Source: Phocaeicola intestinalis (GTDB taxonomy: Bacteria; Bacteroidota; Bacteroidia; Bacteroidales; Bacteroidaceae). From it: a DNA stretch of 64,000 nucleotides. The stretch is from NCBI RefSeq assembly GCF_014837065.1, contig NZ_JACSPP010000009.1:27769-91768 (forward strand), given 5' to 3'. Positions 13,939-22,662 of this stretch are shown here, piece by piece. The translations under genes were made by a program, and so were the position numbers. The notes under the pieces were generated by a model. The model had not been told where the DNA came from, did no database searches, and saw only the letters and a program-made list of their open reading frames with translations. Positions within the stretch are counted from its first letter, which is position 1; each line of letters begins with the position of its first letter.

Positions 13939-15588
13939 TTACTCGGTAAACCAACGCGGGTCGCCGATGCCGTTCAAATCATCCAGCAAGAGCGTGAAGT
14001 CGCCGTTTTCCGGATCGGTAAACACTTCTGCAGAAGTCGCTTCAGGCGAAGTCACATCTACATCGAAGTCATTGCTGCTGAACACGCCATCGGTAGTCTT
14101 GAAAGAGTTGACAACCGTAACCGTGCCATCGGTACGGATGCCTCGTCCCGGAGTCAGACCGAAGAGAGTATTTTCTACGTTGACATTCGTGCTGTTTCCA
14201 TTCGCATCTACCAGGTAACGGCTGGCATTGTTCGGTGCATTATAGAAGGTCACTCCGTTGAAATTCACTTCTGACAAGGCACATTTGCCTGCCTGGATAA
14301 AGTTATGCCCTACATTACTGAACGTAGAATTTGTTACGTTGATAGCACCAATGGTATACGCTGCATTGTCCACACGGAATACGGCATAGCCACCTGAACC
14401 GATGTTGGTAACCACACAATTGTCAATCGTGATAGCGTTGAAAGTCACAGCATCCGAAGCCTGCAGACGTACGATGCTTCTGTTCATGTTATCTATCATA
14501 CAGTTAGTCAGCGTAAAGTCGCCGATAGCGGCACCGTTGCTTTCGTTTACCAGATACTGGCAGCCGTCGTCTACAATCGTCACTCCTTCGAAACGGATAT
14601 ATCCGTGCGTACCTCCGATTTCAAGCGACTTCTGGAAACTCAGCACAGGACGTTCGCCCGGTAATGCAAAGAACGTAACAGACATGCCTTCAGGTATTGC
14701 CAGCCCAGTCGCTTCGCCTGTCTCCTCATCTACTCCATGTACCTCCATCGCAGCACCGCCCGGAATACCCAGCGTCAGGCTGTAGCTTGATGCGCCTCCG
14801 GCAGCGGCTTGCGCCTGTGCGGCGAGGTCGTCAATCAGCACTTGGTCAATCAGCGTAACGCCTTCTTCCAGCGAAATCTTCAAGTCAGCGTCAGGCATCG
14901 GCGGTGTGGTGATAGCACCGATTTCGCCACGCTTCGTTGTTCCATTATAGATAACAAACCAGTATTCGGTCTGCGATTCCAGCCCACTGATGGTGCATGC
15001 ACTTGCCGCGCGGTCGTCTGCTGTTATCTGATAGGTTTGAAGAGCCGGTTCACCGGCATCGAAAGCCTCCTCAGAAGCGTACACGTCAATATGTGTAACC
15101 TCGGCATCAGCCAGCCAAGTCAGGCGCACCGTGCTTTCAGTCAAGTCTGCCGATGCCACAGAATTGAAAATCTGTTCACCATCGGTTTCAAACGAACGGC
15201 GGTCCCCATCTTCGAAATAACTCCACAATGAAGGAGGCGTACCATTATTCGAGAAAGCTTTCATACGGAGAAAATAAGTAGTTTCACCGGTCAGCCCTTC
15301 CAGGATGTAAGGCGATTCGCGTACCGTATCAATCCGGGAACCTTGATGATAGTCTTCTTGATAAAGACTGTCTGTACTCAGTTCCAGGATGTAATAATCC
15401 ACGCTTGAAAGACGGTCGAAAGTTACTTCGGCTGTAGTTGCCATAGCCGAAACCTGTATGTCCTGTGCCCCGAACAGACGGTTATAGCTGCTGTCGGTGC
15501 CCCAGTCATTGTCATCCACGCAGGCGGTCATTCCTGCAGAAAGAAGACCTGCCATGAATAGATATTTATAGTTGGTTTTCATATTCAT
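13939..15588 (-). CDS. DUF5123/DUF4957 surface lipoprotein of a pectin-type PUL
   Basis: A 549-residue lipoprotein (lipobox MTAC, Cys 23) encoded just after susD. After the lipid anchor come two fibronectin type III-like beta domains (about residues 40-130 and 140-230; VRLTWLADAEVTHIDVYASEE is typical). A beta-helix with DUF4957/DUF5123 character follows (ITIDNCVVTNIGSGG, NVENTLFGLTPGRG), ending GIGDPRWFTE. This architecture and position fit a surface glycan-binding protein working beside SusC/D, and such proteins are frequent in pectin loci. No catalytic residues are apparent. The start could also be the methionine at 15582. Domain names are assigned from memory of the family pattern. Confidence 0.82.
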   Translation of the reverse strand: MNMKTNYKYLFMAGLLSAGMTACVDDNDWGTDSSYNRLFGAQDIQVSAMATTAEVTFDRLSSVDYYILELSTDSLYQEDYHQGSRIDTVRESPYILEGLTGETTYFLRMKAFSNNGTPPSLWSYFEDGDRRSFETDGEQIFNSVASADLTESTVRLTWLADAEVTHIDVYASEEAFDAGEPALQTYQITADDRAASACTISGLESQTEYWFVIYNGTTKRGEIGAITTPPMPDADLKISLEEGVTLIDQVLIDDLAAQAQAAAGGASSYSLTLGIPGGAAMEVHGVDEETGEATGLAIPEGMSVTFFALPGERPVLSFQKSLEIGGTHGYIRFEGVTIVDDGCQYLVNESNGAAIGDFTLTNCMIDNMNRSIVRLQASDAVTFNAITIDNCVVTNIGSGGYAVFRVDNAAYTIGAINVTNSTFSNVGHNFIQAGKCALSEVNFNGVTFYNAPNNASRYLVDANGNSTNVNVENTLFGLTPGRGIRTDGTVTVVNSFKTTDGVFSSNDFDVDVTSPEATSAEVFTDPENGDFTLLLDDLNGIGDPRWFTE

Positions 15589-15607
15589 ATCATTTTAAAA
15601 TTGGAGA

Positions 15608-17564
15608 TTAATTAAATCCGTAAGAGTTCTTCAAGTGCCCGTTAGAATCGTTGATAGTCGTGGTATGAATAGGCCACACGTGACGGTTAACCACCGGTCC
15701 GGCAGCACCTTGGAAACCAGCATATTTATCGTAGCTGATAAGGCCGCTGCTGATGTAATTGAGCGCATCGTACGTGCTGTTGTCATCAGGAATCACCCCG
15801 TCTTTCTTCACATTGCCCCAGAAGCTGACGCTCTTATAATCGTTGGTACTTTCCGGTTCTTCGTACCAGCATACACTGGAATAGTCTACCAGATACCAAG
15901 GGTCGGCACCTGCACTTTCCTTATAATACAGGTCTGCCACATACTCATCATTTTCAATGGCGTGTTTGTAAGAATCAAGCATTTCCACGGTCTTGTCTAT
16001 CAGCAATCCCCAGCGGATAAGGTCGTACTTACGTACAGCTTCACCTGCCAACTCCCAAGCACGTTCATCCACGATAGCGTCGAAGAACGACTCCTTACTT
16101 CCGGCTGCCTGGGCTACATATTGTGAAACCTTTTCGGCATTTCCGTTAAAGGCACGGCTGCGCACTTCTGCCAGAGCTTCCATAGCCGACTTACCACATG
16201 TCCCGCTACCGTTAGGCCCGTAAAGTTCGTTTACCACTTCGGCATACATCAGCAATACGTCAGAATAACGCATCACTACCCAGTTGATGCCATAACCGGT
16301 CTTTGTACTTACAGCAGCATTTTGGGCACGCCACTCTTCCGTCATCTTACGTACATCCCATTTTGCCACATAAATGCCGAAAGGAGCATTCGTAAAGGTC
16401 TGCGTAGCAGTCACATCACGCAATTCGTACGGTGCACAAGTTATGTCACGGCGCACATCTTCCGGATCGAACGACATAAAGAAAGGAGCAGTCAGCTTCA
16501 CTTTTCCTGATGAATTGCTGAAGCCAAACGGGCTACCCGCCGTATTGATACGCACACCTGCCGTATACCCCATCTCACCTGAATAATTCAGCGTGTGCCA
16601 CTTCGAAGATGTTCTCGTAATACGTCTGGTCCAGTGTCAACTGGTTGATACGATACCATTCATCTTCATAACTGGGATTCAACTGGTGTCTGCCACTGGT
16701 GATGATGGCATCCAAGCAATTCAAGGCAAGTTCATACAGTTCGCGGCGTTTCTCATCACCCGGGCGCATTGTCGGATAAGTAGGGTCACTGTATCCCAAC
16801 TGGCCTTCACGCTTCTCGCTCAGGTTTACATAACCTTCTTTGGGTGTCTCACGGATGGCATAACCGGCTTCAGCCAATGCGATGCGGGCAGCCAGTCCGT
16901 ATGCGAAACCTTTGGTACAATGCTCAGAAGTATAACCTGCCTCTCCTACCCACGGCAACAGTTCGGCAGCTTCCTGCAAATCCACCAGCAGAGAGTCCAT
17001 GATGACATCACGGTCTGTCTTTTCCAAATAAAGATTGGAACCGTCACTTTTGGTGGATTCCATCTTCATGGGCACATCGCCGTAATGCTTGATTAAGTCG
17101 AAATACACCATGGCACGCAAGGTAAGTGCTTCACCCAAATAGTAGCGCATGTTTTCATTTTCACGGATTTCGGAACCGCGTATGCCCTCGATAACCAAAT
17201 TGGCATTCTCGATAATCTCGAACATTTCGCTCCAGTTATTTGCCAAGCGGTTCCAATTGGGAGCATTGTAGCTGCAAAGACCGCGTTCGGAATCTGCCGT
17301 AGTAGTTTCTTGCGTCAAGGCATCTACCAGTTCAATGTCGCTGTTGGTAGAAAAGTTCAACGGAATACGGCATCCGTAAGTGTGGTCTAACACAAGTCCG
17401 GCATATACTTTGTTCAAAGCTTGTTGGGTATATCCTTCCGTATTGTATACCGTTTCGGGAAACATTTCAGAAGGAGACGTCTGGTCCAAGAAGTCGGAGC
17501 AAGATGTCAATGTTGTGGCAAAGGCCAAGCCTGCCAGTGCCCATGTCTTATATATATTTTTCAT
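15608..17564 (-). pseudogene. susD-like: SusD/RagB-type glycan-binding lipoprotein broken by a frameshift
   Basis: Two adjacent frames together give one SusD protein of about 650 residues, the normal size. The N-terminal part (17564-16575) has a lipobox (LTSC, Cys 22), SDFLDQTSPSEMF and the TPR region ALTLRAMVYFDLIKHYGDVP, and stops at 16575. The C-terminal part (to 15608) continues in another frame with LNYSGEMGYTAGVRI, WVVMRYSDVLLMYAEV and the terminal Trp-rich region. The reading-frame change falls near 16590, where removing one base would restore YENIFEVAH-LNYSGEMGY. There is no homopolymer there. It could be a true inactivation, a strain variant or a sequencing or assembly error. SusC upstream is intact. 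Confidence 0.88.
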
Positions 17565-17587
17565 ATTTCAATCCTTTTTTCAGGTTT

Positions 17588-20500
17588 TTAGAATGTAACG
17601 TTGATACCTCCAACAATAGAGAAGCTCTTGGGATAAGCCGCATAATCCACACCCGGAGTCATCGGAGTGCTGGTACAGCAATCCACTTCAGGGTCTACTC
17701 CCGAATAACCTGTAAAGCAGAACAAGTTATATCCTGTAGCATAGATGCGTACATTTTGCATCAGCATCTTCTGGCTCCATGCTTTCGGCAAGGTATAACC
17801 GATAGAAACGGTCTGCAAGCGCAAGAAAGACGCATCTTCCACATCCCAGCTGGTAAGGGGACGTCCGGTTACGGTAGCCGGGTTATAAATAGACTTTCCG
17901 CTGTTCACGCCATTGATATAGTCATAATAAGCCTGTTCGCCATGAGCGGCAATGTAGTCATTGGCAAAATTACGGTTCATCATATTTTCGCCTGTAACAG
18001 GGTCTACGCGCGACCAACGGTTGGCCATTGTAAAGTTATTGTTCACATTATAGTGTTGGCGTGAGCCTTCATAATAACTTGAAGCGGCTTTTGTTCCGTT
18101 GATGATTTGACCTCCCAATTGATAATTAAAGAATACCGTAAAGTCAAAGTTCTTCAGGAAACGGCCGTTCAGTCCGAAACCACCAATCACGGGCTGAATG
18201 GTATTGCCCAAACGGACTTTATCATTGGCATCGATAACACCGTCGTTATTCACGTCTTTCAGCTTCATCGAACCCGGTTCCAATGAACCTGTTACAGTAC
18301 CTAATCCATGAGTTACAGGATTTCCTTCCGCGTCTGTACGGATTGCCCATCCCGTGCCGTTCCATTGCAAATCATCGGTTGTATACACACCATCGTAAAT
18401 ATAGCCGTATACTTCACCCAGCCGTCCGCCTTCTTCCAGATAGAATTCTTCCTGACTGATAACACCCGAACCAGACCAACGGCTGCTTTCCCAAGTAGCC
18501 CCGCCAGGATACTTGTCAATCTTGCCACGGTTGTATGCAATGTTGAAGCTGAAGTTCAATCCCCAGTCGTTTTTATCGGCAATCACAATGTCCGTCATAA
18601 ACTCGATACCCCTGTTAGAAGTCTGCCCTACATTCTGATACTGATAACTGTATCCGGAAGCCCCCGGAAGCGTCTGGCGCATCAGCAAGTCTTTTGTCGT
18701 ATTCCAATAAGCATCGATGCTACCGGTTATGCGGCTATTGAAGAAACCGAAGTCAATACCGATGTTGCGGGTTATGGTAGTTTCCCATTTCAAGTCAGGA
18801 TTAGAAAGCATGTCACCGCGTTGCAACATCGAAGCTGCCGATTCACCGAAGTAAATGGTGCGGTCGCTCGTGCTACCCAGCGAATAAGTCGTATACATGT
18901 ATTTGGCATCAATGCGGTTGTTACCTGCTGTACCGAACGAAAGGCGGAGTTTCAGGTTGGAAAGCCAATCGCTCGCTTTTTTCATGAATGATTCTTCGCT
19001 GATGCGCCATGCCAAAGCCACAGAGGGGAATACACCCCAACGGTTGCCGTCGGTGAATTTGCTGGAACCATCGGCACGGACCGTAGCGGTCAGCAAATAA
19101 CGGTCAAGCAATGAATAGTTGATACGTCCGAAGAAAGAAGAAGTATTATCCTTAATACCAATATAAGTTTCAGTGGGCAATGCCGTTCCGTTACCCATAG
19201 AGGCAAGCACCTGGTCTACCGTATTGTCGGTCGGGAAGCCTACCGAAGTCATATTGGTATCATCATACCATGAACTGGTCATTTCCTGACCAATCATTAC
19301 GTTAAACTTATCTTGTTTTGCCAACAGGTTCTTATGGTCGTATGTCACCGTATTCGCCAAACGCCATTCCTTTTGGACACGCTTGGTCAGATATGCCTGA
19401 GGCTGGCCGGAATAACCGAACTTCGAATTGGCGGTAGCTTTGGCTTCCCACACCTGGTCTGTGTTATTATAACGCCATCCGTATCCGTATTCCGAACGGA
19501 ATTTCAAGCCTTCTATCGGCTCCCATGTCAGGCTGGCATTGGCATTGTTCTGCAGACGGGTCTGCTTCTTATAAGTCGCGTTAATACGTTCCAACGGAGT
19601 AAAATCCGTATTACCGGTATCCTCGTCCACAAAGTCTTCCGAAAGACGGGTTATCGGACGATAGATGGTACTGCGCGCCACGATTGAGTATGCCTTACTG
19701 CTCTCCTGTGTATCAGCACCACCACTCAAACCGTCAATTTCCGTATACGAGAAACGGTCGTTCAAGTCAAGCGTCAACCACTTGTTCAACTTGGTCTGCA
19801 ACTTTACGGTAATATTGTTACGTGCATAGCCCGACCCGATCATGACGCTCTTTTCGTCATTGCGTGAATAGCTGACCGCATATTTGGTTTCTTTCGTACC
19901 ACCGTTTACACTCACGTTGTATTGTTGCTGGTTACCCGTACGTCCGAAAAGCTCTTCCTGATAGTTAGTCCCTTCTACCGATTTCCAGATGTCCAAATCC
20001 TGATACAAACCGTAATTCGTTCCGTCCTGGTTCAGTTCCTGCTGGTACATCACATACTCATACGGGCTTAACACACCTACTTCGCCTACCCGCTTGCGTA
20101 TACCGAAAGATGCACCGAAATTGACTTGCGGCTTCCCTTCGTGTCCGGACTTCGTAGTAATGATAATAACACCATTGGCTCCTTTAGCACCGTAAATAGC
20201 GGTAGAAGAAGCGTCCTTTAACACATCGATGCTTTCGATATCTGCCGAAGCGATATCACTGATACTGCTTACCGGAAATCCGTCCACAATATATAAAGGA
20301 GAGTTATCCTGCGACAAAGAACCACCTCCACGCACACGGATTTTCACTTCAGCATCGGGAGATCCTTCCGTGGTTGTGATAGATACACCCGGCATCTTAC
20401 CAGTCAATGCTTCCGACACATTGTTTACAGGTACGGCTGCCAATTGTTCCGCGTCAACCGAAGCGATTGAACCGGTCAAGTCCCTCTTTGACATTGTTCC

Positions 20501-20842
20501 GTATCCGATTACCACCACTTCGTCCAGCAGCTGGGCATCGTCTGCCAATGTAATGTTAAATGTAGTTTGGTCATCCACCTTGATTTCCTGAGTAGCATAC
20601 CCGATATACGACACCACCAGCGTACTTCCTGCTTTCACGTTCGGAATAGAAAACTTACCGTCGAAATCGGTAATCGCTCCCGCAGTAGTACCTTTCACTA
20701 ATACGCTTACTCCAATCAGCGGCTCACCTGTGCCGTCTACAACCGTACCGGTCACCGTCTTTCCCTGAGCAAAGGTAACGAGACACAGCATAGCCAGCAA
20801 TAGCGTAGCTCCTGCCCTACGAACTAAATTTGCTAAATCCAT
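17588..20842 (-). CDS. susC-like: SusC/RagA TonB-dependent outer-membrane glycan transporter
   Basis: A 1084-residue TonB-dependent transporter that imports oligosaccharides across the outer membrane with a SusD lid. Order of parts: signal sequence (to about residue 26), carboxypeptidase-like regulatory domain (VTGTVVDGTGEPLIGVSVLV), TonB-box region and plug domain (LDEVVVIGYGTMSKRDLTGS; the SusC signature SIDVLKDASSTAIYGAKGANG near residue 220), then a 22-strand barrel ending FSIVGGINVTF. It is the first gene of the minus-strand operon susC-susD-DUF5123, with only 23 bases before susD. No SusR, HTCS or ECF-sigma gene is adjacent. Substrate, probably pectin-derived, is inferred from the GH28 and DUF5123 neighbours. 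Confidence 0.96.
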   Translation of the reverse strand: MDLANLVRRAGATLLLAMLCLVTFAQGKTVTGTVVDGTGEPLIGVSVLVKGTTAGAITDFDGKFSIPNVKAGSTLVVSYIGYATQEIKVDDQTTFNITLADDAQLLDEVVVIGYGTMSKRDLTGSIASVDAEQLAAVPVNNVSEALTGKMPGVSITTTEGSPDAEVKIRVRGGGSLSQDNSPLYIVDGFPVSSISDIASADIESIDVLKDASSTAIYGAKGANGVIIITTKSGHEGKPQVNFGASFGIRKRVGEVGVLSPYEYVMYQQELNQDGTNYGLYQDLDIWKSVEGTNYQEELFGRTGNQQQYNVSVNGGTKETKYAVSYSRNDEKSVMIGSGYARNNITVKLQTKLNKWLTLDLNDRFSYTEIDGLSGGADTQESSKAYSIVARSTIYRPITRLSEDFVDEDTGNTDFTPLERINATYKKQTRLQNNANASLTWEPIEGLKFRSEYGYGWRYNNTDQVWEAKATANSKFGYSGQPQAYLTKRVQKEWRLANTVTYDHKNLLAKQDKFNVMIGQEMTSSWYDDTNMTSVGFPTDNTVDQVLASMGNGTALPTETYIGIKDNTSSFFGRINYSLLDRYLLTATVRADGSSKFTDGNRWGVFPSVALAWRISEESFMKKASDWLSNLKLRLSFGTAGNNRIDAKYMYTTYSLGSTSDRTIYFGESAASMLQRGDMLSNPDLKWETTITRNIGIDFGFFNSRITGSIDAYWNTTKDLLMRQTLPGASGYSYQYQNVGQTSNRGIEFMTDIVIADKNDWGLNFSFNIAYNRGKIDKYPGGATWESSRWSGSGVISQEEFYLEEGGRLGEVYGYIYDGVYTTDDLQWNGTGWAIRTDAEGNPVTHGLGTVTGSLEPGSMKLKDVNNDGVIDANDKVRLGNTIQPVIGGFGLNGRFLKNFDFTVFFNYQLGGQIINGTKAASSYYEGSRQHYNVNNNFTMANRWSRVDPVTGENMMNRNFANDYIAAHGEQAYYDYINGVNSGKSIYNPATVTGRPLTSWDVEDASFLRLQTVSIGYTLPKAWSQKMLMQNVRIYATGYNLFCFTGYSGVDPEVDCCTSTPMTPGVDYAAYPKSFSIVGGINVTF

Positions 20843-21006
20843 AAACTAAATATTAAGTTGAGTATTAAAAATAAATCCAGTCCTTGCGTCTACTCTGAAA
20901 GGACACGAAGAGAAAATATCTTGGAAGAAAGTGCATTCTCCCCCTTTTATCTGTCCGCATGTGCCTTTCATAATAGTAGGCTTAACTTCGTTCCACATTT
21001 GGGTAA

Positions 21007-21014
21007 CAAAATTA
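21007..21014 (-). promoter_or_regulatory. Candidate -7 box of the susC operon
   Basis: The minus strand reads TAATTTTG, matching TAnnTTTG, with a TTTC word about 17-20 bases upstream. This would give a 5' leader of about 160 bases before susC, long enough to hold regulatory structure. The open frame at 20858-21118 on the plus strand lies over it and is not considered a gene. Confidence 0.4.
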
Positions 21015-21191
21015 TAGCAAATATTATGAAAGAAGGTGAAATAGTTGGTTATTTGTGTGGAAAAATTAATTTAAAAAGAGCAGAATCAGATAGATATTCC
21101 ACACACTTGTACTCCTAGATACGATTGTGCCCTGCCAAGAATACATTTTTATTACCGCACGGTTCCCTCCGCACGAGAGGCCGTCCGAAAC

Positions 21192-21225
21192 GCAACTAGT
21201 TTCATAAGCCTATGAAGCTAGTTGC
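21192..21225. repeat. 15-bp hairpin in the susC upstream gap
   Basis: GCAACTAGTTTCATA and TATGAAGCTAGTTGC form a stem with one mismatch-type pair and a 4-base loop. It lies in the 750-base gap between susC and the polyprenyl synthase gene. Hairpins with a similar TTCATA/AGCTTCAT motif occur at 48398-48453. Confidence 0.6.
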
Positions 21226-21300
21226 AATGCCCAATGCAGCCATATCCATCAGCCACCGGATAAGCTTCATTTCGACTGGCATTTTGAGGACATTCATTCA

Positions 21301-21585
21301 GAAACTGTTTTGAATTTATCGCCCAAAGCACACACGAAAATGAGAAGCTGTTTTGAATTTATCGTGCGATGATTTGGGATGAGTTTTTGAGGCATTTTCG
21401 CTTCTGTGATGAGGAAGATAGCGGGCTATCTGACGAAGAACAGGAGCGGAAAGGACCAAAAAATCGCCCAAAGCACACACGGAAACGGATACATCAAGTC
21501 AAGAAAAACTTTTTGGAGAAATTCAAAACAGCTTCTGAATACATCAAGACGAAAAAAACTTTTGGTAGAAATTCAAAACAGTTTC
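21301..21585. mobile_element. Short deletion derivative of the MITE family, interrupted by copy B
   Basis: The outer ends read GAAACTGTTTTGAATTT and the exact inverse, a variant of the 192-bp element's ends changed symmetrically at one base. TCA flanks both sides (21298-21300 and 21586-21588). Removing the nested copy and one TGA leaves a roughly 90-bp element that keeps both termini and the CCCAAAGCACACACG segment but lacks the middle. Confidence 0.85.
21344..21535 (-). mobile_element. MITE-like 192-bp element, copy B (nested)
   Basis: A full 192-bp copy in reverse orientation relative to copies A, C and D, with 17-bp terminal inverted repeats and TGA at both flanks (21341-21343 and 21536-21538). 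It is inserted inside an older, shorter relative. Its open frame starting MIWDEFLRHF reads on the plus strand and runs out through the right end. Confidence 0.9.
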
Positions 21586-21593
21586 TCAGTTTT

Positions 21594-22568
21594 TTATTTC
21601 GTCCGGTCCACCACATAATCTACATAAGCGGTGAGTGCCGCACGGAGCGACTCGTCCGTCTGGGCAGGAAGCAAGCCAAGTGCCTTGTCACGGTAATCGT
21701 GCATCACCTTGTCGGCATACTTGATGCCTCCCTCACGCTTCACGTAAGACACGAAAGAAGCAATTTCCTCCTGTGAGGCTTTCAGCGAACGGATGCGCAG
21801 GGCCAGTTCTCGCGTCGCTTCATCCGCCTGATGATTGAGTACATACAAGGCAGGCAGGGTCAGTTTGCCTTCCAGCATATCATTGCCCGTAGGCTTTCCC
21901 AGCTCCTCGTTCTCGAAATAATCGAAAATATCATCCTTTATCTGAAAAGCAATGCCGATCATCTCACCGAAAAGAGCAGCATTGCCTACCTCATCAGTCG
22001 AAGCTTTTGCCGACAGGGCACCGCTCTCGGCACTTGCCGTAAAAAGGGCAGCCGTCTTCTTGCGAATCACGTCAAAATAAACCTCTTCGGAAAAATAAGT
22101 ATTGCTGGTATTTGCCAATTGCACAATTTCACCTTCAGATAAGTTCTGTCCCAAGCGGGCCACCAGGTCCACCAGTTCGATTTCTTTTGTATAAGCGGCA
22201 TGACGGAGGCTCGTAGCAAGCATATAATCGCCCACCAATACCGAGACACGGTTATCATACAGCGCATTGACCGACGCTTGTCCGCGCCGCTTGTCGCTCT
22301 TGTCAACCACATCGTCGTGAACCAGACTTGCCGTATGAAGCAATTCCAACGACAAAGCCGAATGCAACGTGGCGGAATTGATTTCGCCATAAAGTTTCGC
22401 CATCAACAATACCAGCATGGGGCGCATCATCTTCCCGTTACGCTTCCGGATATAGCCCAGCACATCGCCCAGTATCGGAGCGGTACTGGTCAAAGCGGTA
22501 TCGAAAAGCATCTTAAATTCGCTCAGTTCCCTTTCTATCGGTTTCCTGATTAGTCCTATCTTGTCCAT
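21594..22568 (-). CDS. Polyprenyl diphosphate synthase (trans-isoprenyl type)
   Basis: A 324-residue prenyltransferase that condenses isopentenyl diphosphate onto allylic diphosphates, probably making the side chain of menaquinone. Both aspartate-rich motifs are present: LVHDDVVDKSDKRRG near residue 83 (first DDxxD) and QIKDDIFDYF near residue 210 (second). Length matches octaprenyl/heptaprenyl synthases. The methionine at 22568 is chosen because a minus-strand promoter box lies just upstream and the seven-codon extension to 22589 adds nothing conserved. The gene ends 8 bases from the MITE derivative. Chain length cannot be read with certainty. Confidence 0.93.
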   Translation of the reverse strand: MDKIGLIRKPIERELSEFKMLFDTALTSTAPILGDVLGYIRKRNGKMMRPMLVLLMAKLYGEINSATLHSALSLELLHTASLVHDDVVDKSDKRRGQASVNALYDNRVSVLVGDYMLATSLRHAAYTKEIELVDLVARLGQNLSEGEIVQLANTSNTYFSEEVYFDVIRKKTAALFTASAESGALSAKASTDEVGNAALFGEMIGIAFQIKDDIFDYFENEELGKPTGNDMLEGKLTLPALYVLNHQADEATRELALRIRSLKASQEEIASFVSYVKREGGIKYADKVMHDYRDKALGLLPAQTDESLRAALTAYVDYVVDRTK

Positions 22569-22586
22569 TAGAGATTTATTTGGGCA

Positions 22587-22594
22587 CAAAAGTA
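22587..22594 (-). promoter_or_regulatory. Candidate -7 box for the polyprenyl synthase gene
   Basis: The minus strand reads TACTTTTG, matching TAnnTTTG, 18 bases before the start. It lies in the 94-base gap shared with divergent polA. Confidence 0.5.
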
Positions 22595-22662
22595 ATAATA
22601 AAACATCGAAATACGGTGTTTTTTTGTACTTTTACGTTCAAAACATTAAATATTTTACACGA

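Noticed and set aside
20858..21118. 86-codon plus-strand frame upstream of susC
   Set aside because: It covers the susC leader and promoter region, has no family resemblance and is AT-rich non-coding in appearance.
21369..21776. MIWDEFLRHF frame of the 192-bp element taken as a gene
   Set aside because: Only about 56 codons lie within the element, with the rest running into flanks differently in each copy. Possibly a remnant of a parent gene, but no transposase motif is seen.
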